A stretch of 38,281 nt of DNA, taken from the NCBI RefSeq assembly GCF_018613855.1, contig NZ_JAGGPK010000023.1, positions 1 to 38,281 of the forward strand, read 5' to 3'. The first letter of the stretch is position 1, and each line of letters opens with the position of its first letter. Under the pieces are notes generated by a model, which worked only from the letters and a program-made list of their open reading frames with translations, ran no database searches and was not told the DNA's origin. The DNA comes from Arthrobacter sp. ISL-30 (lineage in GTDB: Bacteria > Actinomycetota > Actinomycetes > Actinomycetales > Micrococcaceae). Shown piece after piece: positions 28,845 to 37,756 of this stretch. The position numbers and the translations under genes were made by a program.

Positions 28845-28968
28845 CCTATAGGCGAAGTCGGCGAAGGACTCGTCCTCCTGCCTCGTTGGCAGGAAGGACC
28901 CCGAACATCCGACGGTAGTTCTCCACCGCTTGCCATTTTTATGTCTCCTCCCGGTGCACGGCTGAGCC

Positions 28969-28997
28969 TTGACGCGAAGGCCTCGTGTACATAGTAT
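28969..28997 (+). promoter_or_regulatory. Promoter of the metF-fdh-folE operon
   Basis: TTGACG (28969-28974), a 17-nt spacer and TAGTAT (28992-28997) form a good promoter. The palindromic operator follows 8 nt later, again at the expected start of transcription. Confidence 0.6.
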
Positions 28998-29005
28998 TTC
29001 TAGAA

Positions 29006-29017
29006 CTGATATATCAA
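29006..29017 (+). promoter_or_regulatory. Operator before metF
   Basis: CTGATATATCAA contains the perfect palindrome TGATATATCA. It is the same element as at 22971-22982 and 32970-32981. Confidence 0.65.
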
Positions 29018-29116
29018 TATTCCATCAAAAGAATGTCAACCGCTCCGGTAGGTACCAGTTGGAGATTTTCCGCTCCGGCAGGCAGTGTTGCGGTGATGCC
29101 GAAGGAACGGAGATTA

Positions 29117-29989
29117 ATGAGCAAGGAAGCTGTTGCAAAGGTACGGCTGGAAGTGGTTCCATCCGCCGATCTGCTCACGCAACTCCCCGCGGCTTTTGAC
29201 ACCACGGAATCCGTCAGCGTGACGTGCCTGCCGCACCACGGACCCGCCAGGACGGTGCAGACGTCCGTAAACCTGGCGCGCCTGGGTTACCACACGGTTC
29301 CCCATCTCGCAGCCCGCAGCATCACGGGTGAGGCAGAACTCAATTCGCTGCTGCTGCAGCTGCAGGAGGCCGGCGTCTCGGAACTGTTCCTTGTCGACGG
29401 GGACCGGCGCACGCCCGCCGGTCCCTACAGCTGGAGTGGAGAACTCCTTGAAGCGGTCAACGCTTATTCACCCGACTTCTCCATAGGAATTGCCGGCTAC
29501 CCGGAAGGCCACCCCCACCTTAGCCAGGAGCATCTCAGCAGCCTCCTCATGAAAGCGCCCTTGGCGTCGTCCATGGTCACGCAGATGTGCTTCTCCGCCG
29601 AGGCAATCAGCCGCTACCTCCGGAAAATCCGCAAGAGCGGCATCCAGATACCTGTGTGGGTTGGAGTCCCCGGTCCGGTCTCCGTCGGGAAACTGGTATC
29701 CCTGGGAGCACGCCTCGGAGTCGGCCGCTCGCTCAAGCTCGCCCACGGGACAGGGATGGCGGGAGCGATCTGGCGGCGGGGCGACTTCCTGAGCTATGAC
29801 AGCGGACGCCTGATCCGAGAGGTTCACCAGGAGTTGGCGGGCGATCCCCTCTTTGCCGGCTTCCATGTCTACACCTTCAACGACCTCGGCCGTCTGCCTG
29901 GCCTCCTGGATGATCTGCGGGCACTGCAGCGGACCAGCACGCTGGCCCCAGGCAGCACCTTCATTCCACTGTTTCCTGCCAAGATCTGA
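29117..29989 (+). CDS. metF: Methylenetetrahydrofolate reductase family protein
   Basis: This 290-residue TIM-barrel flavoprotein of the MetF family interconverts 5,10-methylene-THF and 5-methyl-THF. The catalytic glutamate is in LEVVPSA, where the family usually has EFFPP. SVTCLPHHG, HLAARSITGEAELNSLLLQL and LFLVDGDRRTPAG follow as in the family. I chose the ATG at 29117 because GGAG precedes it and because the operator and promoter lie at 28969-29017, inside longer alternatives. It is the first gene before fdh and folE, 12 bp from fdh. Grouped with degradation genes, it may balance methylene-THF or bring in methyl-THF from another demethylase rather than serve methionine synthesis. Confidence 0.82.
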   Translation: MSKEAVAKVRLEVVPSADLLTQLPAAFDTTESVSVTCLPHHGPARTVQTSVNLARLGYHTVPHLAARSITGEAELNSLLLQLQEAGVSELFLVDGDRRTPAGPYSWSGELLEAVNAYSPDFSIGIAGYPEGHPHLSQEHLSSLLMKAPLASSMVTQMCFSAEAISRYLRKIRKSGIQIPVWVGVPGPVSVGKLVSLGARLGVGRSLKLAHGTGMAGAIWRRGDFLSYDSGRLIREVHQELAGDPLFAGFHVYTFNDLGRLPGLLDDLRALQRTSTLAPGSTFIPLFPAKI

Positions 29990-30001
29990 AGGGAAGATCA
30001 C

Positions 30002-32329
30002 ATGGCTTCAAAAGCCCCCAAGCAGAATATCGACGAGTCAAAACTGAACCTGACGAAGCCCAAAACGACTGCTGTCGGCCTTCCCGCTGTTGCGAACGCG
30101 TTGAAAATTTCCCTTGAGCAGATGGGCCCGCTGCGCAGCATCCAGACACTCATGGCCGTCAACCAGGTTGACGGCTTTGACTGCATGGGCTGTGCCTGGC
30201 CTGAACACGAAAAGCGCAACGCTGCGGAATTCTGCGAGAACGGCGCCAAGGCGGTGGCTGAAGAAGCCACGCGCCGCCGTGTCACGCCTGAATTCTTCGC
30301 GAAGTACTCCATTGCGGACCTGAAAACGCGCGACGACTACTGGCTGGGTCAACAAGGCCGGCTAACGCATCCGATGCTCCTCGACGAAGGCGCAACCCAC
30401 TACAAGCCCATTGAGTGGGACGACGCTTATGAGCTGATCGCCCAGGAGATCAGGGACATGGAGCACCCGGACCAGTCGGTCTTCTACACTTCCGGGCGGA
30501 CATCGAACGAGGCAGCCTTCGCGTACCAGCTCCTCGTTCGGGGCATCGGGACGAACAATTTGCCGGACTGCTCCAACATGTGCCACGAATCGTCCGGCTC
30601 GGCCCTGGTCGAAACGATCGGCATCGGCAAAGGCTCCGTCAGCCTCACGGACCTGGAGACGGCGTCGCTGATTTTCGTGGCGGGTCAAAATCCCGGCACC
30701 AACCACCCGCGCATGCTCAGCGCGCTGGAGAAGGCGAAGAAGAACGGCGCCGTCATCATCTCCGTGAATCCACTCCCCGAGGCCGGGCTCCTGCGGTTCG
30801 AGAATCCGCAGAACATTTCTGGCATGGTGGTGGGCACACAACTGACCGACGACTTCCTCCAAATCCGCGCCGGCGGCGATCAGGCCCTCTTCCAGGGCCT
30901 TGGCAAATACCTCCTCGAAGCCGAAGCCCAGGGACGCAAGACCCCCGGCCTGCCCACCGTGCTGGACCATGAATTCATCAAAGACCACACCGTTGGCTTC
31001 GAGGAATACCTGCGGTACCTCGAAAAGGCCGAATGGGACGACATCGTCAAAGCCACCGGACTGACACTGGAACAGATCAAGGCCACTGGCGAACGCCTCC
31101 TGGCCTCGAGCGCCACGATCGTCTGCTGGGCCATGGGCCTGACCCAGCACAAGCACTCTGTTCCCACCCTCCGCGACGTGGTCAACGTCCTGCTTCTCCA
31201 AGGCAACATCGGAAAGCCCGGAGCCGGCGTCTGCCCGGTCCGCGGCCACTCCAACGTCCAGGGTGACCGGACCATGGGCATCTTCGAGAAGATGCCGGAG
31301 AACTTTCACGACCGCCTTGACCACGAATTCCAATTCCTCTCCCCCCGGGCGCATGGCTTCGACACCGTGGCTGCCATCCGCGCCATGCGGGACGGCAAGG
31401 TCCGCGTGTTCATCGGCATGGGCGGCAACTTCGTGCGGGCGGCCCCGGACTCCGAGGTCACGGAACAGGCACTGGCCAACACCCGCCTGACAGTGCAGAT
31501 CTCCACGAAACTGAATCATTCCCACGTATCGACGGGCCGTCGTGCTCTGATCCTTCCGACGCTCGGACGTACCGAGAAAGACACCCAGCGCACAGGCGAC
31601 CAGAGAGTCACCGTGGAGGATTCCATGAGTGCGGTCCACGCCTCCCGGGGACGCCTCAAGCCCGCAAGCGAGCACCTTCAGTCCGAGGTGGCCATCGTGT
31701 GTCACATCGCCGACAAAGTCTTTACGGGCAGCGACGGCCTCCCGCTCCCCAATGCTCCCAAAGCCGACTGGCTCGGCATGAGGGACGACTATTCCATCAT
31801 CAGGAAACACATCGAGGCAGTCCTCAGCGGCTTCGAGAATTTCGAGGAACGGATCCAGCACCCTGGCGGGTTCGTCCTTCCCCACCCGCCCCGGGACGCC
31901 AGGAAGTTCGATACTGCTTCGGGCAAGGCCCACTTCACCGGCAACGAACTGGAGTTCATCAGGGTCCCCGCGGGACGGCTTGTCCTACAGACCCTGCGCT
32001 CCCACGACCAGTACAACACCACCATCTACGGCAAGGATGACCGCTACCGCGGCATCCACGGCGGGCGACGCGTAGTCCTGATAAACGCCGACGATATCGC
32101 TGAACTGGGGTTCACGGACGGGAACATGGTTCACCTCATCTCCGAATTCCAGGGGACCGAACGCCGCGCCGAGAACTTCCGCATCGTGTCATACTCGACG
32201 CCCAAGGGCTGCGCGGCAGCGTACTACCCGGAAACCAACGTCCTCGTGCCGCTTGACTCAGTGGCCGACACCAGCGGCACGCCGACCTCCAAGTCCGTGA
32301 TCGTGCGGCTTGAGCGGGTCGAACCGTGA
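30002..32329 (+). CDS. Molybdopterin oxidoreductase, FdhF/YdeP family (putative formate dehydrogenase)
   Basis: This 775-residue protein of the molybdopterin oxidoreductase superfamily is closest to the FdhF/YdeP branch. Likely Mo ligand and proton-shuttle residues are Cys194-His195 in NMCHESSG. The N-terminal region has only two cysteines, Cys61 and Cys64 in [11 protein letters not shown], instead of the four of a full 4Fe-4S site seen in classical Fdh[25 protein letters not shown] sequence near residue 400-420 and a C-terminal molybdopterin-binding domain complete it. AGGGAAG precedes the ATG. Linked fdhD, moeA and moaE genes and the formate-producing PurU and FdhA support formate oxidation to CO2. 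No NAD- or quinone-linking subunit is present, so the electron acceptor is unknown. Confidence 0.85.
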   Translation: MASKAPKQNIDESKLNLTKPKTTAVGLPAVANALKISLEQMGPLRSIQTLMAVNQVDGFDCMGCAWPEHEKRNAAEFCENGAKAVAEEATRRRVTPEFFAKYSIADLKTRDDYWLGQQGRLTHPMLLDEGATHYKPIEWDDAYELIAQEIRDMEHPDQSVFYTSGRTSNEAAFAYQLLVRGIGTNNLPDCSNMCHESSGSALVETIGIGKGSVSLTDLETASLIFVAGQNPGTNHPRMLSALEKAKKNGAVIISVNPLPEAGLLRFENPQNISGMVVGTQLTDDFLQIRAGGDQALFQGLGKYLLEAEAQGRKTPGLPTVLDHEFIKDHTVGFEEYLRYLEKAEWDDIVKATGLTLEQIKATGERLLASSATIVCWAMGLTQHKHSVPTLRDVVNVLLLQGNIGKPGAGVCPVRGHSNVQGDRTMGIFEKMPENFHDRLDHEFQFLSPRAHGFDTVAAIRAMRDGKVRVFIGMGGNFVRAAPDSEVTEQALANTRLTVQISTKLNHSHVSTGRRALILPTLGRTEKDTQRTGDQRVTVEDSMSAVHASRGRLKPASEHLQSEVAIVCHIADKVFTGSDGLPLPNAPKADWLGMRDDYSIIRKHIEAVLSGFENFEERIQHPGGFVLPHPPRDARKFDTASGKAHFTGNELEFIRVPAGRLVLQTLRSHDQYNTTIYGKDDRYRGIHGGRRVVLINADDIAELGFTDGNMVHLISEFQGTERRAENFRIVSYSTPKGCAAAYYPETNVLVPLDSVADTSGTPTSKSVIVRLERVEP

Positions 32330-32928
32330 CCGCTGCACCAACGACAGAGGCAACCGTTGCCAGGGGCGTGGACGGGCCAAGGGTTGAACGGGCTGTCCGC
32401 GAGTACCTCCTGGCCATCGGGGAGGACCCCGAAAGGCCCGGCCTGGCGGACACCCCGGCCCGCGTGGCCCGCGCCGCCGCGGAAATGTTTGGCGGCCTCC
32501 ATGAGGATCCCCTTGCCGTCCTGGACAAGACCTTCGACCTCGGCCACGGTGAAATGGTCATCGTCAAGGACATCCCGTTCTATTCCACCTGCGAACATCA
32601 CCTGGTGCCGTTCCATGGCCTAGCACACGTGGGCTACATCCCGTCCGCTGAGGGACTTGTCACCGGCCTCAGCAAGCTGGCCAGGCTCGTGGACGTCTTT
32701 GCTCGAAGGCCGCAGGTCCAGGAGAGACTGACCACCCAGGTGGTGGACGCGCTGGTCACATCGCTGCGCCCACTGGGTGCCATTGTGGTGATCGAGTGCG
32801 AGCACTTGTGCATGTCCATGCGGGGCATCCGCAAGCCCGGGGCAAAGACCATCACGTCTGCAGTCCGCGGTGAACTGCGCCTGCCGGCAGCACGGGCCGA
32901 GGCGCTGAGCCTCATCCACGGCCGCTAA
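32326..32928 (+). CDS. folE: GTP cyclohydrolase I
   Basis: This 200-residue enzyme makes dihydroneopterin triphosphate from GTP, the first step of folate synthesis. Zinc and active-site blocks are clear: [34 protein letters not shown], and [16 protein letters not shown]. The start is a GTG overlapping the fdh stop (GTGA). It sits at the end of the metF-fdh operon, without other folate-synthesis genes, so it is probably an extra copy that raises the tetrahydrofolate pool when one-carbon flux is high. Length is normal for a bacterial enzyme. Confidence 0.95.
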   Translation: MTAAPTTEATVARGVDGPRVERAVREYLLAIGEDPERPGLADTPARVARAAAEMFGGLHEDPLAVLDKTFDLGHGEMVIVKDIPFYSTCEHHLVPFHGLAHVGYIPSAEGLVTGLSKLARLVDVFARRPQVQERLTTQVVDALVTSLRPLGAIVVIECEHLCMSMRGIRKPGAKTITSAVRGELRLPAARAEALSLIHGR

Positions 32929-32936
32929 GAAATCTC

Positions 32937-32965
32937 TGGACGTGCCCGCGCGGCTGCCATAGGAT
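32937..32965 (+). promoter_or_regulatory. Promoter of the GlcG/HbpS-like gene
   Basis: TGGACG (32937-32942) and TAGGAT (32960-32965) are 17 nt apart, with the operator 4 nt downstream. The layout matches the glyA, purU and metF promoters. Confidence 0.5.
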
Positions 32966-32969
32966 GTAA

Positions 32970-32981
32970 CTGATATATCTT
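32970..32981 (+). promoter_or_regulatory. Operator before the GlcG/HbpS-like gene
   Basis: CTGATATATCTT matches the shared site in its first ten bases. Confidence 0.55.
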
Positions 32982-33105
32982 TAGTGACCAAGAGAAAATA
33001 TCAGGCTCGTGCGTGTGAGGTTCGCGCAGTCCCGGAACGCCCCTTCAGGGCAACAACCGCCACAGCACATCGCCATACATAACAGACACCATCAAGGGAG
33101 AAACC

Positions 33106-33510
33106 ATGTCTGACATCACCCAAGCCCAGGCCGATGCCGTCCTCAACGCCGCCCGCGACTCCGCCCGCGAAACCGGCACCGCCATGAACATCGCGGTGGT
33201 GGACGCCGGGGGCAACCTCAAAGCCTTCACGCGCATGGACGGCGCCTGGCTCGGCAGCATCGACATTTCCATCAAGAAGGCCCGCACAGCCCGCTACTTC
33301 GATATGGCAACGGGAGAAATCGGCGAACTGTCCCAGCCGGGGGGCCCGCTGTTCAACATTGAAGTCTCCAACGGCGGACTTATCTCGTTCCCGGGCGGAC
33401 TCCCGCTGCACGGTGACGACGGAGCCATAATTGGTGCCATCGGAGTGAGCGGCAGCACCGTCGAGAACGACCACACCGTAGCTTCCGCAGGCGCGGCTGC
33501 CCAGCGCTAG
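33106..33510 (+). CDS. GlcG/HbpS family protein
   Basis: This 134-residue protein belongs to the GlcG/HbpS family (formerly DUF336), small alpha-beta proteins some of which bind haem or other ligands. Family marks are [20 protein letters not shown], then [17 protein letters not shown] and [17 protein letters not shown] near the C-terminus. AGGGAG lies before the ATG. No signal peptide is visible, so it is probably cytoplasmic. It has its own promoter with the shared operator, which places it in the one-carbon regulon. Genes of this family often sit beside catabolic oxidases and dehydrogenases, but the job here is unknown. Confidence 0.85.
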   Translation: MSDITQAQADAVLNAARDSARETGTAMNIAVVDAGGNLKAFTRMDGAWLGSIDISIKKARTARYFDMATGEIGELSQPGGPLFNIEVSNGGLISFPGGLPLHGDDGAIIGAIGVSGSTVENDHTVASAGAAAQR

Positions 33511-33519
33511 GCAGCACCG

Positions 33520-33547
33520 GGATGCTGTACCACCCGGCACGGCATCC
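33520..33547 (+). terminator. Hairpin after the GlcG/HbpS-like gene
   Basis: GGATGC (33520-33525) pairs with GCATCC (33542-33547), and the stem extends inward through GT/AC with one mismatch. No T-run follows. It is a weak terminator or the 5' part of the structured region that follows. Confidence 0.4.
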
Positions 33548-33583
33548 GACTGACATCCTTCGCCCTCGCGAAAGATGAGCTAT

Positions 33584-33662
33584 CCCGTGCCCGTGAATGG
33601 TGCTTCGGTGGCCTGAAACCTGGGGAGGTATCCTCATCGAAGCACCGCTTTCGGGCAACGGG
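33584..33662 (+). ncRNA. Structured leader candidate before fdhA
   Basis: Nested pairings form a long folded element. The outer stem CCCGTGCCCG (33584-33593) pairs with CGGGCAACGGG (33652-33662) with one bulge. An inner 9-bp stem GGTGCTTCG (33599-33607) pairs exactly with CGAAGCACC (33638-33646). Inside it, GAGG-TAT-CCTC (33625-33635) makes a small hairpin. Unpaired stretches lie between the stems, as in a riboswitch or cis-regulatory RNA. It ends 100 nt before the formaldehyde dehydrogenase start. I cannot match it to a known class. Confidence 0.45.
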
Positions 33663-33762
33663 GCAGCGCCGGCAACTTTGCCGGACCAGTGCAAGGCAAT
33701 CCGATACGGCAGGCCTGGCACCAAATCCCAGCACCACCCCCAGCAGCCCAAAAGGAGTGTTC

Positions 33763-34980
33763 ATGTCAGGAAATAGAGCTGTCGCCTACAAGGAACCCGG
33801 TGTCGTCGAAATCATCAACACCGACTACCCGACGTTCGAACTCAAGGACGGGCCCGGCGTCAATCCGGCCAATGTGGGCCGGAAAGTTCCCCACGGCGCG
33901 ATCCTGCGCACGGTGACCACAAACATCTGCGGCTCGGACCAGCACATGGTACGGGGCCGGACCACTGCTCCCAAGAACCTCGTCCTCGGCCATGAAATCA
34001 CCGGCGAAGTGGTGGAAGTCGGTCCGGACGTGGAGTTCATCAAGGTGGGAGACATCGTCTCCGTACCCTTCAACATCTCCTGCGGCCGTTGCCGGAACTG
34101 CAAGGAGCGCAAGACCGGAATCTGCCTGAACGTCAACCCGGACCGCCCGGGCAGCGCCTACGGTTATGTGGACATGGGCGGCTGGGTGGGTGGCCAGGCG
34201 GAATACGTGCTGGTCCCCTACGCTGACTGGAACCTGCTCAGGTTCCCGGACCGCGATCAGGCCCTGGAAAAGATCATGGACCTGACCATGCTTTCCGATA
34301 TCTTCCCCACCGGCTTCCACGGCGCCGTCACTGCCGGAGTGGACGTCGGATCCACCGTCTACATTGCCGGCGCAGGCCCGGTGGGGCTCGCGGCCGCCGT
34401 CGGTGCGCAGCTGCTCGGTGCCGCCGTCGTGATTGTCGGTGACATGAACGAAGACCGCCTGGCGCAGGCCCGCTCCTTCGGCTGCGAAACGGTGAACGTC
34501 TCCAACGGCGATCCGAAGGACCAGATCGAGCAAATCCTTGGCGTCCCCGAAGTGGATTGCGGCGTCGACGCCGTAGGCTTCGAAGCCCGCGGGCACGGCA
34601 AGGACGCCTCCCACGAAGCCCCGGCCACGGTGCTGAACTCCCTCATGGACATCACCGCCGCAGGCGGGGCCCTTGGCATTCCCGGCCTGTACGTCACCGG
34701 CGACCCCGGTGGAATCGACGAGGCCGCCAAACACGGCTCCCTGTCGCTGTCGCTGGGCACCGGATGGGCCAAGTCCCTGTCCTTCACCACCGGCCAGTGC
34801 CCTGTCATGTCGTACAACCGTCAGCTGATGATGGCCATCCTGCATGACAAGGTCCAGATCGCCAAGGCAGTGAACGCCAAGGCCATCTCGCTCGACGACG
34901 CTCCGCGTGGCTACGCAGAGTTCGATGCCGGAGCGGCAACAAAGTTCGTGCTGAACCCGAACGGCTACGTCAAGGCGTAG
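33763..34980 (+). CDS. fdhA: Formaldehyde dehydrogenase, glutathione-independent
   Basis: This 405-residue zinc-containing medium-chain dehydrogenase resembles the Pseudomonas putida glutathione-independent formaldehyde dehydrogenase, converting formaldehyde to formate with NAD. Catalytic zinc residues are in NICGSDQHMVRG and GHEITGEVVEVG; the structural zinc loop is CGRCRNCKERKTGIC. The NAD fold reads YIAGAGPVGLAAAVGAQLLG. AAAAGGAG 5 nt before the ATG sets the start; a GTG inside that ribosome binding site is rejected. Formaldehyde arises when demethylases act without enough tetrahydrofolate and from betaine monooxygenases, so it protects the cell and feeds formate to the formate dehydrogenase. 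Confidence 0.92.
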   Translation: MSGNRAVAYKEPGVVEIINTDYPTFELKDGPGVNPANVGRKVPHGAILRTVTTNICGSDQHMVRGRTTAPKNLVLGHEITGEVVEVGPDVEFIKVGDIVSVPFNISCGRCRNCKERKTGICLNVNPDRPGSAYGYVDMGGWVGGQAEYVLVPYADWNLLRFPDRDQALEKIMDLTMLSDIFPTGFHGAVTAGVDVGSTVYIAGAGPVGLAAAVGAQLLGAAVVIVGDMNEDRLAQARSFGCETVNVSNGDPKDQIEQILGVPEVDCGVDAVGFEARGHGKDASHEAPATVLNSLMDITAAGGALGIPGLYVTGDPGGIDEAAKHGSLSLSLGTGWAKSLSFTTGQCPVMSYNRQLMMAILHDKVQIAKAVNAKAISLDDAPRGYAEFDAGAATKFVLNPNGYVKA

Positions 34981-34982
34981 CA

Positions 34983-35003
34983 CCCCGGCTGACGGGGCCG
35001 GGG
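34983..35003 (+). terminator. GC-rich hairpin after fdhA
   Basis: CCCCGGC (34983-34989) pairs with GCCGGGG (34997-35003) around a 7-nt loop, two bases after the fdhA stop. It lacks a T-run. Confidence 0.45.
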
Positions 35004-35091
35004 ACTGCGAAGCAAACACCACCTGGTGCACGCCTCACGGTCCCGGCTCCGCACGTTTCACCGCATCATTACCTTCAGAAAAGGGGCACCG

Positions 35092-36408
35092 TTGCTCGCC
35101 CAGGAAATCGCCACCAGCGGTCGCACTCCGGAGTTGCATTCTGCCGTGAGCCCATCCCGACATCCCTCCCCCACTTGGCCCGAAGCCCGGCAAATCGCTT
35201 TCGATTGCGCTCTGCCGCTCGCACCTGTGGAAGTCCCCCTCCCCTCGGCAGCAGGCCACACCCTGACCCGCGACGTGGCCGCCCTCCAGACACTCCCGCA
35301 TTACGACTCCTCTGCCATGGACGGCTGGGCCGTCAACGGCAGCGGTCCCTGGGTCCTTGCCGACCATGGGTCCTTTTTGTCCCCCGGGAGTGCCAGCGTC
35401 ATAGCCACCGGCGGGCGGGTACCTGCCGGCGCCCAGTCGATACTCCGCAAGGAAAGCGGCCAGATCCACCAAAACGCTGACGGCAGACCTCTCCTGCGAC
35501 TCAATGACAACGCAAAGGAAGGCGAACCGGGGCCGGGCCGACACATTCGTCCTGCAGGCGAAGAGGCTGCCGCCGGTGAGGTGCTGATCCCCGCCGGCAC
35601 AACGCTGAACCCGGGCCACATCGCCCTGGCCGCCGTGGCTGGCCACGACAGTCTTCAGGTGCAGCCCAGGCCGGTGGTCGGCATCGTACTGACCGGTTCC
35701 GAAGTGGTCACTGCGGGCGTTCCGGATCCCGGCCAGGTCAGGGACACCTTTGGTCCCCAGCTGGGCACGGTCATTGTCATGCTGGGAGGCACGCCCGCCG
35801 GTCCCGTGCGCATCGGGGATTCCTACACTGAATGGCTGGCGGCACTTGGCGGTTCAAAAGCATTCCCCGGCCGGATGCCAGACGTCACCATCACCACCGG
35901 CGGAACCGGCTGTTCCGAAACCGACCACTTTCGCGCCGCCGTCGCTGCCCTCGGCGGACAGTTGCTGCTGGATGGCATCGCGATGCGGCCCGGACACCCT
36001 GCAGTCCTGGCCGCGCTCCCGGACGGCCGCTTCGTCGTCGGACTGCCCGGTAATCCATTGGCAGCAATGATGGCCCTCACCACTATCGGTGCACCGCTGC
36101 TGGAGGCACTCGGAGGCAGGCCCCTAGGCGCCGTTGGGCAGGCGACGTCCGCTGCTGACATTGATCCGTGCCCAGGCCGTACGCGACTGATTCCTTGCAG
36201 GTTCATCGAGGGGCTGGCCTTCCCTGCCACGCATACCGGGCCCGGCATGATGCGTGGACTGGCTTGGGCCGACGGCGTCATGGCTGTTCCCCCTGGCGGA
36301 GTCCAGTCCGGCGAGCCGGTTCCTGTGCTCCCCCTCCCCTGGACGCAGTCCAACGAGACGATCGTTTCCACCACCAACCGAGTCCGGAGCACCGCATGGG
36401 ACGCGTGA
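35092..36408 (+). CDS. moeA: Molybdopterin molybdenumtransferase
   Basis: This MoeA protein of about 438 residues inserts molybdenum into adenylated molybdopterin. Domain marks are YDSSAMDGWAV (residues ~72-82), VIATGGRVPAGAQSI, VLTGSEVV, and the active-site block TITTGGTGCSETDHFRAA; GLPGNPLAAMMAL follows. I prefer TTG 35092 with AAAGGGG before it; a GTG at 35026 would add 22 residues. It is the first gene of the moeA-fdhD-moaE series and overlaps fdhD by 13 bp. Grouping with the formate dehydrogenase points to pathway-linked cofactor supply. Confidence 0.9.
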   Translation: MLAQEIATSGRTPELHSAVSPSRHPSPTWPEARQIAFDCALPLAPVEVPLPSAAGHTLTRDVAALQTLPHYDSSAMDGWAVNGSGPWVLADHGSFLSPGSASVIATGGRVPAGAQSILRKESGQIHQNADGRPLLRLNDNAKEGEPGPGRHIRPAGEEAAAGEVLIPAGTTLNPGHIALAAVAGHDSLQVQPRPVVGIVLTGSEVVTAGVPDPGQVRDTFGPQLGTVIVMLGGTPAGPVRIGDSYTEWLAALGGSKAFPGRMPDVTITTGGTGCSETDHFRAAVAALGGQLLLDGIAMRPGHPAVLAALPDGRFVVGLPGNPLAAMMALTTIGAPLLEALGGRPLGAVGQATSAADIDPCPGRTRLIPCRFIEGLAFPATHTGPGMMRGLAWADGVMAVPPGGVQSGEPVPVLPLPWTQSNETIVSTTNRVRSTAWDA

Positions 36409-37277
36409 CACACCGCCGCAAGATCCACCGCTTCCACGTAGACGGTTCCGGCACCGAATACCCGATACGGTTCAAGGAAGATGTACTCGCCGCCGAGGAG
36501 CCCTTGGAAATCCGGATCGGTGGCCGCTCTTTCGCGGTCACCATGAGGACCCCCGGGGACGATTTTGACCTGGTGGCCGGGTTCCTTGTTTCAGAAGGCA
36601 TCATCAGTTCCCACTCCGAGCTGGTATCGCTGCGCTTTTGCGCCGGCGATGCGGGGGGAGAAAAGACGTATAACGTGATCGAGGCCCAACTGAGGCCGGA
36701 CGTACCTGTGCCTGCCACCATGCGGCATGTTTACACTTCAAGCTCCTGCGGCATCTGCGGAACGGACTCGATCGACTCCGTCCGCAAGACCCTTCCCTTC
36801 GATCCTGCCCAGGACGCGCTGCAGATTCCCGTGGATGTCCTCGCCGAACTCCCTGAACGGCTTCGCGAAGCCCAGGCGGTGTTCGACAAGACGGGCGGCG
36901 TCCACGCCGCCGGCCTGTTCAAGGTGGACGGCGCCAGCCCGGAACTGCTTTGCCTCCGCGAGGATGTTGGACGCCATAACGCTGTGGACAAAGTTGTGGG
37001 ATGGGCTCTGCGCCAAAACCTGTTGCCCCTGAGCGGCACCGTCCTCCAGGTATCCGGGCGCGCATCCTTCGAACTTGTCCAGAAGGCCGCCATGGCCGGC
37101 ATTCCCGTCCTGTCTGCCGTGAGCGCGCCCTCCAGCCTGGCCGCCGACCTCGCCGTCGAGACTGGAGTGACGCTGGTTGGATTCAGCCGGGGACACAGCC
37201 TGAATGTGTACGCCGGCCGCGAAAGGCTGGGCCACCCGCAAAAGGTGGGCCGCGAGGAAACCTATGTCCGGATTTGA
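36396..37277 (+). CDS. fdhD: Formate dehydrogenase accessory sulfurtransferase FdhD
   Basis: This 293-residue sulfurtransferase is needed to sulfurate the molybdenum cofactor of formate dehydrogenases. The key cysteine pair is in SSSCGICGTD (residues ~113-122). The opening EEPLEIRIGGR and the C-terminal LREDVGRHNAVDKVVGWAL and SGRASFELVQKAAMAGIPVL are family blocks. The ATG at 36396 lies inside the end of moeA, and its own end overlaps moaE by 14 bp. Its presence supports reading the oxidoreductase at 30002-32329 as a genuine formate dehydrogenase. Confidence 0.95.
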   Translation: MGRVTHRRKIHRFHVDGSGTEYPIRFKEDVLAAEEPLEIRIGGRSFAVTMRTPGDDFDLVAGFLVSEGIISSHSELVSLRFCAGDAGGEKTYNVIEAQLRPDVPVPATMRHVYTSSSCGICGTDSIDSVRKTLPFDPAQDALQIPVDVLAELPERLREAQAVFDKTGGVHAAGLFKVDGASPELLCLREDVGRHNAVDKVVGWALRQNLLPLSGTVLQVSGRASFELVQKAAMAGIPVLSAVSAPSSLAADLAVETGVTLVGFSRGHSLNVYAGRERLGHPQKVGREETYVRI

Positions 37278-37749
37278 CGTTGTCCTCGCCGAGCTCAGTG
37301 AGGACCCCATCTCGGTGGACAGGGCCACAGCGGCCGTCCAGGGCGACGAAGCCGGGGCCGTGGTCAGCTTCAGCGGAGTGGTCCGGAACCACGACGGCGG
37401 CATGGCCGTCAACAGATTAAGCTACTCGGCCCACCCCACGGCACAACACATCCTGGCCGAAGTCGTGGCGGAACTGGTCGCGGAGCATGCCGGGAAGGCC
37501 GACAAGCCGGTCCGCATCTGGGCCGCCCACCGCGTCGGGATGCTGGAGGTGGGTGATCCTGCACTGGTCTGTGCCGTGTCGGCAGCCCACCGTGGCCAGG
37601 CGTTTGACGTGTGCTCACAGCTTGTGGACCGGATCAAGGCCCGTGTGCCGATCTGGAAGGAGCAATTTTTTGCAGACGGCACCGTGGAATGGGTCGGCGC
37701 AGGCGAACAACTTCCTTCTGAACGTCCCTCACGAGTAATAGAGAAATAG
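37264..37749 (+). CDS. moaE: Molybdopterin synthase catalytic subunit MoaE
   Basis: This 161-residue large subunit of molybdopterin synthase transfers sulfur from MoaD to precursor [15 protein letters not shown], the [16 protein letters not shown] strand, [20 protein letters not shown] and the lysine-bearing PIWKEQFF are all present. I chose ATG 37264 (CGAGGA before it) over an earlier GTG because the family starts about here. It is the last of three overlapping cofactor genes. MoaD is not adjacent. The catalase gene follows by 7 bp, and its ribosome binding site overlaps the moaE stop. Confidence 0.93.
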   Translation: MSGFDVVLAELSEDPISVDRATAAVQGDEAGAVVSFSGVVRNHDGGMAVNRLSYSAHPTAQHILAEVVAELVAEHAGKADKPVRIWAAHRVGMLEVGDPALVCAVSAAHRGQAFDVCSQLVDRIKARVPIWKEQFFADGTVEWVGAGEQLPSERPSRVIEK

Positions 37750-37756
37750 GAGAACA

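Noticed and set aside
30362..31933. Minus-strand frame of 523 codons opposite the formate dehydrogenase
   Set aside because: Antisense shadow; low-complexity composition and no family features, while the plus strand is plainly a molybdopterin enzyme.
33584..33662. Reading the fdhA leader structure as a simple terminator
   Set aside because: Nested stems with internal unpaired islands and no T-run do not fit an intrinsic terminator.
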